A stretch of 64,000 nt of DNA from Ignavibacteria bacterium. GTDB lineage: Bacteria; Bacteroidota; Ignavibacteria; Tepidaquicellales; Tepidaquicellaceae. The stretch covers positions 78,508 to 142,507 of the forward strand of contig JAQTLX010000009.1 of NCBI GenBank assembly GCA_028714695.1. Reading direction: 5' to 3'. Each line of letters begins with the position of its first letter. The first letter of the stretch is position 1. The notes under the pieces are model-generated. The model searched no databases. It was not told where the DNA came from and worked only from the letters and a program-made list of their open reading frames with translations. The position numbers were made by a program, and so were the translations under genes. Shown here in pieces: positions 44,787-52,097 of the stretch.

Positions 44787-45806
44787 TTAATAATGCGTCG
44801 TTGCGTCCCAGACAACTTTTTTCTTTGTCTTGTGGTAAACGCTTACCGACCTTATAATTGCGAAGAAATTTATAAATGAATCAATTGCCAGTCTGAATAT
44901 GCTTGCAAGAGCATAACTAAACCCGTACCAGTTATAGGTAAATATGAATCTGTGCACGCTCTTGGAAATCATGAATACCAGATTAAATATCATCAGGAAC
45001 CACAAAGGTTCCGGTATTTTTCCGCTGATTAGAGAGTTATCTATATTGAAGGCAGTACCGATTGCCAGATAAATAAAATAAAGTAGTATGACATTGGATA
45101 AAAAAGTTGACCAGAAACTGATTATCGGTTTTCTGTCTCTGAAGAGAAAATATTTTGTTCTCAGGTTTCCGTTCCATTTGTGTGCCTTCCAGTTTTGAAA
45201 GCAAATCCCCGCTATCCACCTTGAACGCTGTTTAACGGCCGGCCAAAATTTATTCGGAAAAAATTCCGCGGTTGAAACGCGTGTTGAGTTTTTGTCGCCG
45301 TCGAGTTTAACGTTAAAGAATCCCGATTTCAACCCTAACTGATAGAATCTCAGACCAAGTTCATAATCTTCGGTCAAGTTCACATCATTAAAAATTCCTT
45401 CGCGTTTTTCTTCGGGACGGATTGTGACAGGCTCTGCCTCCAATGTATCAAGACTTAGTATCGCTTGTCCGTTTGAAACAGTTTCAGTATTCGGTGAAGT
45501 GTTCTGCTTGCCGTTTAGTTTGTTTGTTAATTCCTGTATAATCGCCTTAGCCCGCTTCAGTTCGTCTTTCAGTATGCTTTCCTCATATGCCTGAACCAAT
45601 ATACCCGCTTCTTTTCTCCCGTCATCTTCGAGTTCTTTATCAAAGATTTCTATAAGTTTTCTGTAAAGCCCGCTGTTTGTTACTGCATCGAGCGGAATGA
45701 AGTTTTCGGATAGTTTGCTGACTTCAGGTCTGCCGTTCAGAATATTTTCTTCTGAATTATCCGTATCGTTTTTATATTTTGTTGTTTGTTGATTCTTATT
45801 TTTCAT
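44787..45806 (-). CDS. NfrB-like GT2, C-terminal catalytic and membrane half
   Basis: 339 residues. The first ~135 are low-complexity and coiled-coil (KELEDDGRKEAGILVQAYEE). At 140 the second half of a processive GT2 core begins: FNDVNLTEDYELGLRF (TED at 145-147), AVKQRSRWIAGICFQNWKAH (QxxRW at 193-197), then about three membrane helices and the end WDATTHY. In E. coli NfrB these motifs follow directly on the DxD part in one chain and WDxTTH leads into a c-di-GMP-binding MshEN domain, absent here. The DxD part is encoded by the gene 43 nt upstream. Confidence 0.78.
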   Translation of the reverse strand: MKNKNQQTTKYKNDTDNSEENILNGRPEVSKLSENFIPLDAVTNSGLYRKLIEIFDKELEDDGRKEAGILVQAYEESILKDELKRAKAIIQELTNKLNGKQNTSPNTETVSNGQAILSLDTLEAEPVTIRPEEKREGIFNDVNLTEDYELGLRFYQLGLKSGFFNVKLDGDKNSTRVSTAEFFPNKFWPAVKQRSRWIAGICFQNWKAHKWNGNLRTKYFLFRDRKPIISFWSTFLSNVILLYFIYLAIGTAFNIDNSLISGKIPEPLWFLMIFNLVFMISKSVHRFIFTYNWYGFSYALASIFRLAIDSFINFFAIIRSVSVYHKTKKKVVWDATTHY

Positions 45807-45849
45807 TGATTTTTATTTGTTCGTACATCTTTGATATTAACATAAAAGT

Positions 45850-47175
45850 CTAATATTTGAAAAGTTGCTTTTTATCCCCTATGAAATGTTTGTTGCCGGA
45901 TTGATATGTCTTGCTCTGCAATCTATTGTGGCTGATTGTATTCTTACTTTTTGTATTTGGTGTATTTTCTGTATCCGGCATATTTTCGGTATTTTTTGTA
46001 TTCAATGCATTCTTGTTCACTGTGTTTTCGGATTTTTTATCCGAAACTACAGATGTATCGTTTGCATTAAGCATATTTGATATGTATTCCTGATTTGTTT
46101 CGTCAATAATTTTATCTTCCGTAGATTTGACCGAATCATTAAATGTAGGAGACAGCGGAAGAGAACTTCCCGCATAAACAAATAAACCGGCACAAGAAAA
46201 TATTGCAAGCAAGAATGCAGCCGTGTAACTTATTATTGCCCTTTTGTTTGTTCTTGTGAACATCGAAGGCTTGTGTTTCAAACTCTCAAACGGATTTTCT
46301 TTGTAAGAAGTGTTATTGAAATATTCTGGCAAAGGTTCTTTTACTTCGTCGTTGTTGAAATATTTCTGATTTATTTCCACCGTTCTGCCGAACGGATCCA
46401 GATATACATGTCTTTCAGCACTTGCTGCTGTTTCAAGTGCAGGCAGATGCTCGAAATTGTATTTCTCGATGCAGTACATGGATTTTCTGTGAAAACCCAT
46501 TCCCGTTCCCGAGAAAGGAAGAAAAGTTTTCATTTCCTGCCTGATAATCATGTCCTTTGTGTGCGTCTCCGCAAATGCATCACAGTAAGTTCTGTGAATC
46601 ATGTTTCCCAGATTGCTCTTAATCGGTACTACGGGAATCTGTATTCCGTGATATCCTTTGTAACCTATGAGAAAATTATACAATTTCAAAGAACGCGGAT
46701 GTATGAAATCCTCCGCATCGTGAACAAGCAGTATCTCAAACTCGCCGAATTGTTTTTCGAAATCACAAATTGCTGCGTAAATGCAGTTAAGGTTGTCTGC
46801 TTTGGTCGAAGGACCGGGCTGAGGATTAACCACCATCTTCACCCTTCTGTCCGACTGGGAAATTTTGCTGACAACATCAATTGTTTTCTGGTCGTTTGGA
46901 TAAACGCCGACAAACAATCTGTAATTTTTGTATCTTAAATTTCTGACGGCAAAACTTAAAGTTCTGCCTATAACGCCCGATTCATTCCATGCTCCGAGTA
47001 TAATGGCAATTGGTTTTTCTTCTTTGTCATACATCTCCGAAAAATCGGGTAACTTGGATTTATGCTTATGCCTTAATACCCAGTACATTAAATCTACGTA
47101 CAGGTCATCCAGTCCGCTTATTGTCAACATTATTGTTGTTATCCATATTAATATCTGGACTATTTCAAATATCAT
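45850..47175 (-). CDS. NfrB-like GT2, N-terminal catalytic half with membrane tail
   Basis: 441 residues. Membrane helix 1 (5-20) is followed by GLDDLYVDLMYW, ILGAWNESGVIGRTL, STKADNLN and the metal-binding HDAED (152-156), then GTGMGFHRKSM (223-233). This is the first half of an NfrB-type glycosyltransferase. In place of the TED/QxxRW half comes a linker, a membrane helix (313-336) and a 105-residue Asn/Thr/Lys-rich tail that should be periplasmic. The missing half is encoded by the next gene in another frame. The two proteins probably form one active site. A receiver-domain gene lies upstream. Confidence 0.78.
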   Translation of the reverse strand: MIFEIVQILIWITTIMLTISGLDDLYVDLMYWVLRHKHKSKLPDFSEMYDKEEKPIAIILGAWNESGVIGRTLSFAVRNLRYKNYRLFVGVYPNDQKTIDVVSKISQSDRRVKMVVNPQPGPSTKADNLNCIYAAICDFEKQFGEFEILLVHDAEDFIHPRSLKLYNFLIGYKGYHGIQIPVVPIKSNLGNMIHRTYCDAFAETHTKDMIIRQEMKTFLPFSGTGMGFHRKSMYCIEKYNFEHLPALETAASAERHVYLDPFGRTVEINQKYFNNDEVKEPLPEYFNNTSYKENPFESLKHKPSMFTRTNKRAIISYTAAFLLAIFSCAGLFVYAGSSLPLSPTFNDSVKSTEDKIIDETNQEYISNMLNANDTSVVSDKKSENTVNKNALNTKNTENMPDTENTPNTKSKNTISHNRLQSKTYQSGNKHFIGDKKQLFKY

Positions 47176-47641
47176 GTCTTGTTTGGTTCAAATTATTGAA
47201 AATAAATCTTTAACCGGGAATAATAAAAAATTATAATTCTCCCTTGGTTCGAGAAAAATTAAACGATATTTTAGATGTTAATATGAAAGGTAACCGGAGA
47301 TGTGTTCCAGATATGTAATTTTGCGTTTTTCATAATTGTACCCCTTCTTAATTGCTTAACAGTTTTATATCAAATTGCAATTGTTGCTTCCCTTTGCAAA
47401 GATAATCTCCTCTTTGTAAATTATCTCTACACTTATAAAAGTAAAAAAAACTTATTAAAGTTCCATATAAAATGACAATCAAATTAATCGTAAAAAACGT
47501 GTTTATTGGGTCTAAGATTTATCTGCGAAGCGGGGTTAACTTAAAATGAAAAAAATAGGCAAAGTGTATGATTTATCAATTAGGAGAACAAGAAATCAAT
47601 TACAACCTTGCCTATCATTATTAGGGAGAACAATGAACAAT
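47176..47641. other. 466-bp gap upstream of the split transferase, with a possible leader ORF
   Basis: On the minus strand, ATG at 47331-47333 opens a 20-codon frame to 47271 (MKNAKLHIWNTSPVTFHINI), preceded by AAGAAGGGG about 8 nt upstream. It would end about 95 nt before the transferase start and could be a leader peptide, or chance. AAAAAATAGGCAA (47550-47562) and TTGCCTAT (47608-47615) form separated 8-bp inverted arms. Nothing else recognised. Confidence 0.35.
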
Positions 47642-48034
47642 TTAAAAATTCACCGTACTGTTTTGATTAATCATACCGTTTATCAGAGCATCGTTAATCA
47701 TGTCGTTTAATTTGTGTATATCCAGCGGTTTTTGTAAGTATCCGAAAGAACACCTGTCGAGGAATTTATTATCATTATCGTCGAACGATGATATCAGAAT
47801 TATCGGAATGTTGTATCTGAGTCCTTTCATTATATATGAAAACTCGATTCCGTTCAGACCAGACATTCTTATGTCGCTTATAATTAAATCGGGATTCAGA
47901 TTTTTTACAATCTCCAAACCGGCTATTCCGTTTTTTGCGGTAAAGACCTTATAGCCCGATTCTTCTAGGTAAGACGATATTGATTCCAATGTTGATTCGT
48001 CATCATCTATCAAAAGTATTTTTTTCGTATCCAT
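47642..48034 (-). CDS. Stand-alone response-regulator receiver domain
   Basis: A 130-residue CheY-like protein: acidic pocket IDDDE (10-13), phospho-acceptor Asp54 in DLIISDIRMSG, switch Ser82 in ILISSFDD and Lys102 in YLQKPLD. There is no output domain, so it must act by protein contact. It is flanked by the split glycosyltransferase and by two microprotein genes on the same strand; a role in controlling glycan synthesis is a guess from position. No sensor kinase is present in the window. Confidence 0.92.
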   Translation of the reverse strand: MDTKKILLIDDDESTLESISSYLEESGYKVFTAKNGIAGLEIVKNLNPDLIISDIRMSGLNGIEFSYIMKGLRYNIPIILISSFDDNDNKFLDRCSFGYLQKPLDIHKLNDMINDALINGMINQNSTVNF

Positions 48035-48064
48035 AATTCCGAAATTTAAAATTTTAAAGTATTT

Positions 48065-48178
48065 CTATTTGGCAATAAAGCCTGCAATTACAAGAATAAA
48101 TAATGTCAGCAAGATACCAAAGATGCTTAAATCTAATTTTGTAAATGCCTTAATTTTGTTTAACTGTGAAGTAATCAT
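48065..48178 (-). CDS. 37-aa single-helix membrane microprotein, paralogue of 48220-48333
   Basis: ATG at 48176-48178 follows AAAGGATA, a good Shine-Dalgarno at short spacing. The 37-residue product has a polar N-terminus (MITSQLNKIKAF) and the segment TKLDLSIFGILLTLFILV, followed by IAGFIAK at the C-terminus. Its neighbour has exactly the same length and aligns without gaps. The shared T-K/R-L-D-x-S-I-F start of the helix and A-G-F-I-A-K/R end argue for coding. Function unknown. Confidence 0.72.
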   Translation of the reverse strand: MITSQLNKIKAFTKLDLSIFGILLTLFILVIAGFIAK

Positions 48179-48219
48179 TATCCTTTTTTTTATGATTTTA
48201 TAATGCTTTTAATTTTGCT

Positions 48220-48333
48220 TTATCTTGCTATGAATCCTGCAACCACAGCGGCGATTAATGTGAACAGTATCGCAAAGATGCTGAAGTCTAATCTTGTATA
48301 AGAACTTTTTGTGTTTGTTTCAGACGATTTCAT
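48220..48333 (-). CDS. 37-aa single-helix membrane microprotein, paralogue of 48065-48178
   Basis: ATG at 48331-48333 follows GAAAGGTATTAAA. The product begins MKSSETNTKSSY and continues TRLDFSIFAILFTLIAAV, then VAGFIAR and stop. From residue 13 it aligns gap-free with the other microprotein with mostly conservative changes, while the N-terminal 12 residues differ. Two copies of equal length with separate RBSs make chance ORFs unlikely. Both genes are 42 nt apart on the same strand as the receiver gene. Confidence 0.75.
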   Translation of the reverse strand: MKSSETNTKSSYTRLDFSIFAILFTLIAAVVAGFIAR

Positions 48334-48605
48334 TTTAATACCTTTCAGTTTAGTTTTACTAATTATTAATCAAGTACTGTGCCAGAGGCAAAAGTGCGTT
48401 TGCCAGCCGGTATTGCGGTTTTTGTGTTTCTAAAAATCCGGAAAATTTCAAAATGAGATATAATTCTCATTTAGAAAATATTGGTAATTTTCAGAAGATG
48501 TAAATTGTACTCTTTTTTTGTTGCAACCGAAAACAATTGAAGCAGGTTTGAATAATAGGTATTTTCATATGCGGGCTTGTTTTTATAAAAGTTTAATTAA
48601 TAGAA

Positions 48606-49355
48606 ATGCTTTCTGTAACAATCATATGTAAAAACGAAGAAAATCATTTACGCGAATGCCTTGAAAGCGTTAAATGGGCAGATGAAATAATTGTTGTTGA
48701 TAGTCTGAGTACGGATGATACTGTCAGCATTGCAATGGAATATACTCACAAAGTATTTCTCCAAAAGTGGCAGGGGTATGCAAAACAGAGAGAATTCGCA
48801 CTTTCGAAAACTACTAATGATTGGGTGTTTCCTCTCGACGCGGATGAGAGGTGTTCTCCCGAACTTAAAGACGAAATATTGTCAATCATTAATTCTAAAA
48901 CGAACTTTTCGGGGTTCAGGATTCCAAGAAAAAGTTATTTTCTCAAAAAATGGATTAAACACGGAGGATGGTATCCAGGATATATTATAAGGCTTTTTAT
49001 TAAAGAAAATACCGTTGTAACGGACAGGCATGTACACGAAGGATATGAAGTAAAAGGGGATGTGGGTCAATTAAAGGGTGCTATTTTGCACTATACTATA
49101 TCTTCTATATCCGATTATGTGAAAAAAATAAATAACTACTCGTCCCTGCAGGCACTAGAAAAGTCGGAAAAGAAACAAATCAAATTTTCCGATATTTTGT
49201 TTCGTCCCGCTGCTACTTTTCTGCAGCAGTTTTTTATCAGAAAGAGTTTTCTTGACGGCATATATGGCCTTATGGTAACTTTTTTCGATGTAATAACTAA
49301 TATGCTGACGTATGTGAAAGCATGGGAAATACAAAACAAAACAGAAAATAAATAG
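48606..49355 (+). CDS. GT2-family glycosyltransferase, WaaE/KdtX-like
   Basis: A 249-residue GT-A enzyme: TIICKNEENHLRECLES, EIIVVDSLSTDDT and the metal-binding PLDADERC. The family adds glucose or related sugars to LPS core heptose, among other glycans. Residue LHYTISSISDYVKKINNYSS matches the acceptor-side region of WaaE-like enzymes. No membrane span is certain; a C-terminal amphipathic helix may bind the membrane. Divergent from the microprotein/receiver genes. Confidence 0.88.
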   Translation: MLSVTIICKNEENHLRECLESVKWADEIIVVDSLSTDDTVSIAMEYTHKVFLQKWQGYAKQREFALSKTTNDWVFPLDADERCSPELKDEILSIINSKTNFSGFRIPRKSYFLKKWIKHGGWYPGYIIRLFIKENTVVTDRHVHEGYEVKGDVGQLKGAILHYTISSISDYVKKINNYSSLQALEKSEKKQIKFSDILFRPAATFLQQFFIRKSFLDGIYGLMVTFFDVITNMLTYVKAWEIQNKTENK

Positions 49356-49580
49356 CCCCTTGGTTTTTATAGGATTAGTTGTTGACCTTTTTGGATATAT
49401 TCCGCCGATGTTCTTAACGATTTTCTTTGGTAGCAAAATATTGTACAACAATAAAAAAATATAATCACTATATTTACCCTCCTGTTTTTTATTTGAATAT
49501 CACATCACATTTTAATCTGTAATAATGTTGTGAAATTAAATTGCTTTGTCAGCGCTTTAAAAAGATAAACTTACTTTAAT

Positions 49581-50816
49581 ATGAAGAAATTTTTTGTTTT
49601 ACTCGCTCTTGTTTTGTGTTCTGCGGTTTTATCCAATGCAACGCCGAAGAAATTTCTCTTCGATGCGGCGCATTATCAAACAGCCGGAAATGCGGACTGG
49701 GTTATTGACGAGGATAACCATATCGCGGCAAGATATCCGACGCCTTTGCAAAATACAATAACGTCTTCTACCGTTGAAACATACTGGACAGGGGGTATTT
49801 CTTCATGGGGTATTGCGCTCGTAAAACTCGGTCACACGGTTGAAACGCTGCCCGCCGGCACAACAATTACATACGGCACTAACAATCCGCAGGATTTACA
49901 GAATTATGACGTGTTTATAGTGGATGAACCTAATTCACCGTTTACAACAGCAGAGAAAAACGCCATAATAAATTATGTTCAGCACGGCGGCGGTTTGTTT
50001 ATGATTTCGGATCATGTAAATGCCGACAGAAACAATGATGGATGGGACGCACTCAGGGTCTGGAATGATTTAATGAGGAATAATTCATACGGCAACTTGG
50101 TGTTTGGATTTAAAATTGATTCGGTAAATGTATCCCCAAGTTCAACCAACGTACTTTCTGCGTGGTCTTCGAATCCAATTCTTAATGGTCCGCAAGGCGC
50201 CGTGTCTCAACTAAACTTTAATGCCGGCGCTACAATCACAATGTATCCCGCAATCAATTCCAACGTGAAAGGATTAATCTGGAAAACTGGTGTTTCACAG
50301 GGAAATACAGGTCTGCTTTGTGTTTCCTCGACTTACGGAACAGGGCGTGTGTTTGCAATAGGCGACAGTTCTCCTGCAGACGACGGAACAGGCTCGTCAG
50401 GTCACACTCTATACAGCAGTTGGCTTGCGGAAGCAAACGGAAATCATGCGAAACTTCATCTGAATGCTTCCTTGTGGCTGGCAAAAGTCACCGGAGTAAC
50501 GGCAATAAATGAAGGGATTACAATACCTGAGAAATTTTCTCTTGCCCAGAATTTTCCGAACCCTTTCAACCCTTCAACAAAAATTAAATTTGATTTACCG
50601 CAGGAAATAAACAGCGGCGCCTCAAACGTAAATCTTGTTATATATGACGTAACAGGCCGGGAAGTATCCACTCTTGTAAATGAGCAACTTACACCCGGAA
50701 GTTATTCCGTTGAATTCACTGCAAACGCGCTTCAAAGCAGCGTTTATTTTTACAAATTGCAGGTCACAAGATACAAATCTTATTCCGAAGTTAAAAAAAT
50801 GATGCTCGTAAAATAG
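49581..50816 (+). CDS. Secreted protein with GATase1-like domain and T9SS sorting domain
   Basis: A 411-residue protein with a signal peptide (about 1-20). The central region, LVKLGHTVETLP, YDVFIVDEPNSPFTTAEKNAI, HGGGLFMISDHVNA and GRVFAIGDSSPADDG, resembles the flavodoxin/GATase1-like fold of DUF4350-type proteins. The C-terminal T9SS domain (AQNFPNPFNPSTKIKFDLP, TGREVSTLVNE, KKMMLVK) carries an extra Asn/Ser-rich loop and a longer last hairpin than its relatives. Probably an outer-surface protein; enzymatic role uncertain. Confidence 0.78.
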   Translation: MKKFFVLLALVLCSAVLSNATPKKFLFDAAHYQTAGNADWVIDEDNHIAARYPTPLQNTITSSTVETYWTGGISSWGIALVKLGHTVETLPAGTTITYGTNNPQDLQNYDVFIVDEPNSPFTTAEKNAIINYVQHGGGLFMISDHVNADRNNDGWDALRVWNDLMRNNSYGNLVFGFKIDSVNVSPSSTNVLSAWSSNPILNGPQGAVSQLNFNAGATITMYPAINSNVKGLIWKTGVSQGNTGLLCVSSTYGTGRVFAIGDSSPADDGTGSSGHTLYSSWLAEANGNHAKLHLNASLWLAKVTGVTAINEGITIPEKFSLAQNFPNPFNPSTKIKFDLPQEINSGASNVNLVIYDVTGREVSTLVNEQLTPGSYSVEFTANALQSSVYFYKLQVTRYKSYSEVKKMMLVK

Positions 50817-50838
50817 TTTCAATCTAAAGGTTATATAG

Positions 50839-50866
50839 AACGCCGGCTTTTAAGACGGCGTTTTTT
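50839..50866 (+). terminator. Intrinsic terminator
   Basis: AACGCCG pairs with CGGCGTT around a 10-nt loop, followed by six T residues, 22 bases after the T9SS protein gene. Confidence 0.85.
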
Positions 50867-50980
50867 ATTGCACATTCTGCATTCACGAGAATGATTTTCC
50901 TTTTTAAAAAATAATGCCGTATGTATGTTTGTAAAGGAAAGTATATGTAAATCGGACTTTTCGATGAATCTATTTCTACT

Positions 50981-52033
50981 GTGAAATTTAATAACCTCAT
51001 AATATATTATCTTTCAGGAACAGGCAATGCATTGAAAGCATCGGAATGGCTGATTGAAAAAGCGTCTGAATGCGGAATGAAGACATCTATTCATTCAATA
51101 GATAGATTCAAGGATATGGTTTTACGGGAAACAAACGATAAAACACTATTCGCGTTCTGTTATCCGACACACGGATTTAATCCCGCCCCGCTTATGTTAA
51201 AATTCATGTTTAAATTTCCGCGCGGAAAAGCGGATGTGGTTTTTGTAAATACACGGGGGGGCTTAAAGTTTAAAAAAATGTATTTTCCCGGACTCAGCGG
51301 ACTGGCTCAAATTCTCCCGATGGCAATACTGAAAATTAAAGGATACAAAATCGCAGGCTCGCTTCCTTTTGATCTGCCTTCAAACTGGATATCGCTTCAT
51401 CCCGGTCTGACCAATAATGCGGTAAACGATATTGTGAACAGACGCCGGGGACAAATGAAAAATTTTGCAGGCAGGCTTTTTAAAAACGGCAAGGCGTATA
51501 ATTATAAGTTCTTCCTTTATATGCCTCTTGATATAGCGGTGATTCCTATAGCAGCCGGATATTACTTCTTTTTCAGGTTTGTTCTTGCGAAGTCATTCTA
51601 CGCGACATCGGATTGTAATGACTGCCGAATTTGCGTGAAGAATTGCCCGACGGAATCAATTAAAATTGTCGGAAGCAGACCTTACTGGAAATACACATGC
51701 GAATCCTGCATGCGATGCATCAGCACTTGTCCAAAAAAGTCCATACAAACGGCGCATTCTTTCATAATTCCAATGCTGTATTTTCTTTCTGTCCTGCCTG
51801 TTGCCGCAGCAATATATAATGCGTTTAATATTAATATCGGACACGGAGTTCTGAATTATGCAATTACGAAGATGTTAAACTGGATTTTTACACTAACCGC
51901 CGTTTTCGCGGCATATCTGATATTTTCATTTTTGCTGAAATTAAAACCGATAAACAAATTTTTCGAATATACTTCTTTAACGCGTTACTGGAGAAGGTAT
52001 CTATTTCCGGGGACAAAAATTAAAAATCTTTAA
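50981..52033 (+). CDS. EFR1-type flavodoxin/ferredoxin membrane protein, GTG start
   Basis: A 350-residue protein starting at GTG; no in-frame ATG precedes it. The N-terminal flavodoxin-like domain has the FMN loop SGTGNA and CYPTHGFNPAP. A hydrophobic stretch follows (about 180-205), then two [4Fe-4S] clusters, CNDCRICVKNCPT and CESCMRCISTCPK, and two or three more helices (from about 260). The EFR1 family combines flavin and ferredoxin in electron transfer. Here a membrane-bound role is likely. Partner unknown. Confidence 0.82.
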   Translation: MKFNNLIIYYLSGTGNALKASEWLIEKASECGMKTSIHSIDRFKDMVLRETNDKTLFAFCYPTHGFNPAPLMLKFMFKFPRGKADVVFVNTRGGLKFKKMYFPGLSGLAQILPMAILKIKGYKIAGSLPFDLPSNWISLHPGLTNNAVNDIVNRRRGQMKNFAGRLFKNGKAYNYKFFLYMPLDIAVIPIAAGYYFFFRFVLAKSFYATSDCNDCRICVKNCPTESIKIVGSRPYWKYTCESCMRCISTCPKKSIQTAHSFIIPMLYFLSVLPVAAAIYNAFNINIGHGVLNYAITKMLNWIFTLTAVFAAYLIFSFLLKLKPINKFFEYTSLTRYWRRYLFPGTKIKNL

Positions 52034-52097
52034 ACAGTTAAAATTATATTACTTTAATTATTTAAATCAGTTATTTTTACATCTATTAAATTACATT

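Noticed and set aside
44787-47175. Split transferase explained as a sequencing frameshift
   Set aside because: Each gene has its own stop/start, 43 nt lie between them, and each carries long extra domains. The added membrane helix would place the second catalytic half outside if fused.
47633-47710. 25-codon plus frame with RBS AGGGAGAACA
   Set aside because: Mostly antisense to the 3' end of the receiver-domain gene; no conservation evidence.
49360-49464. 34-codon plus frame with a hydrophobic product (MVFIGLVVDLFGYIPP start)
   Set aside because: TTG start, no Shine-Dalgarno, no paralogue and position directly after the GT2 stop. Possibly a small membrane protein, but support is too weak to list.
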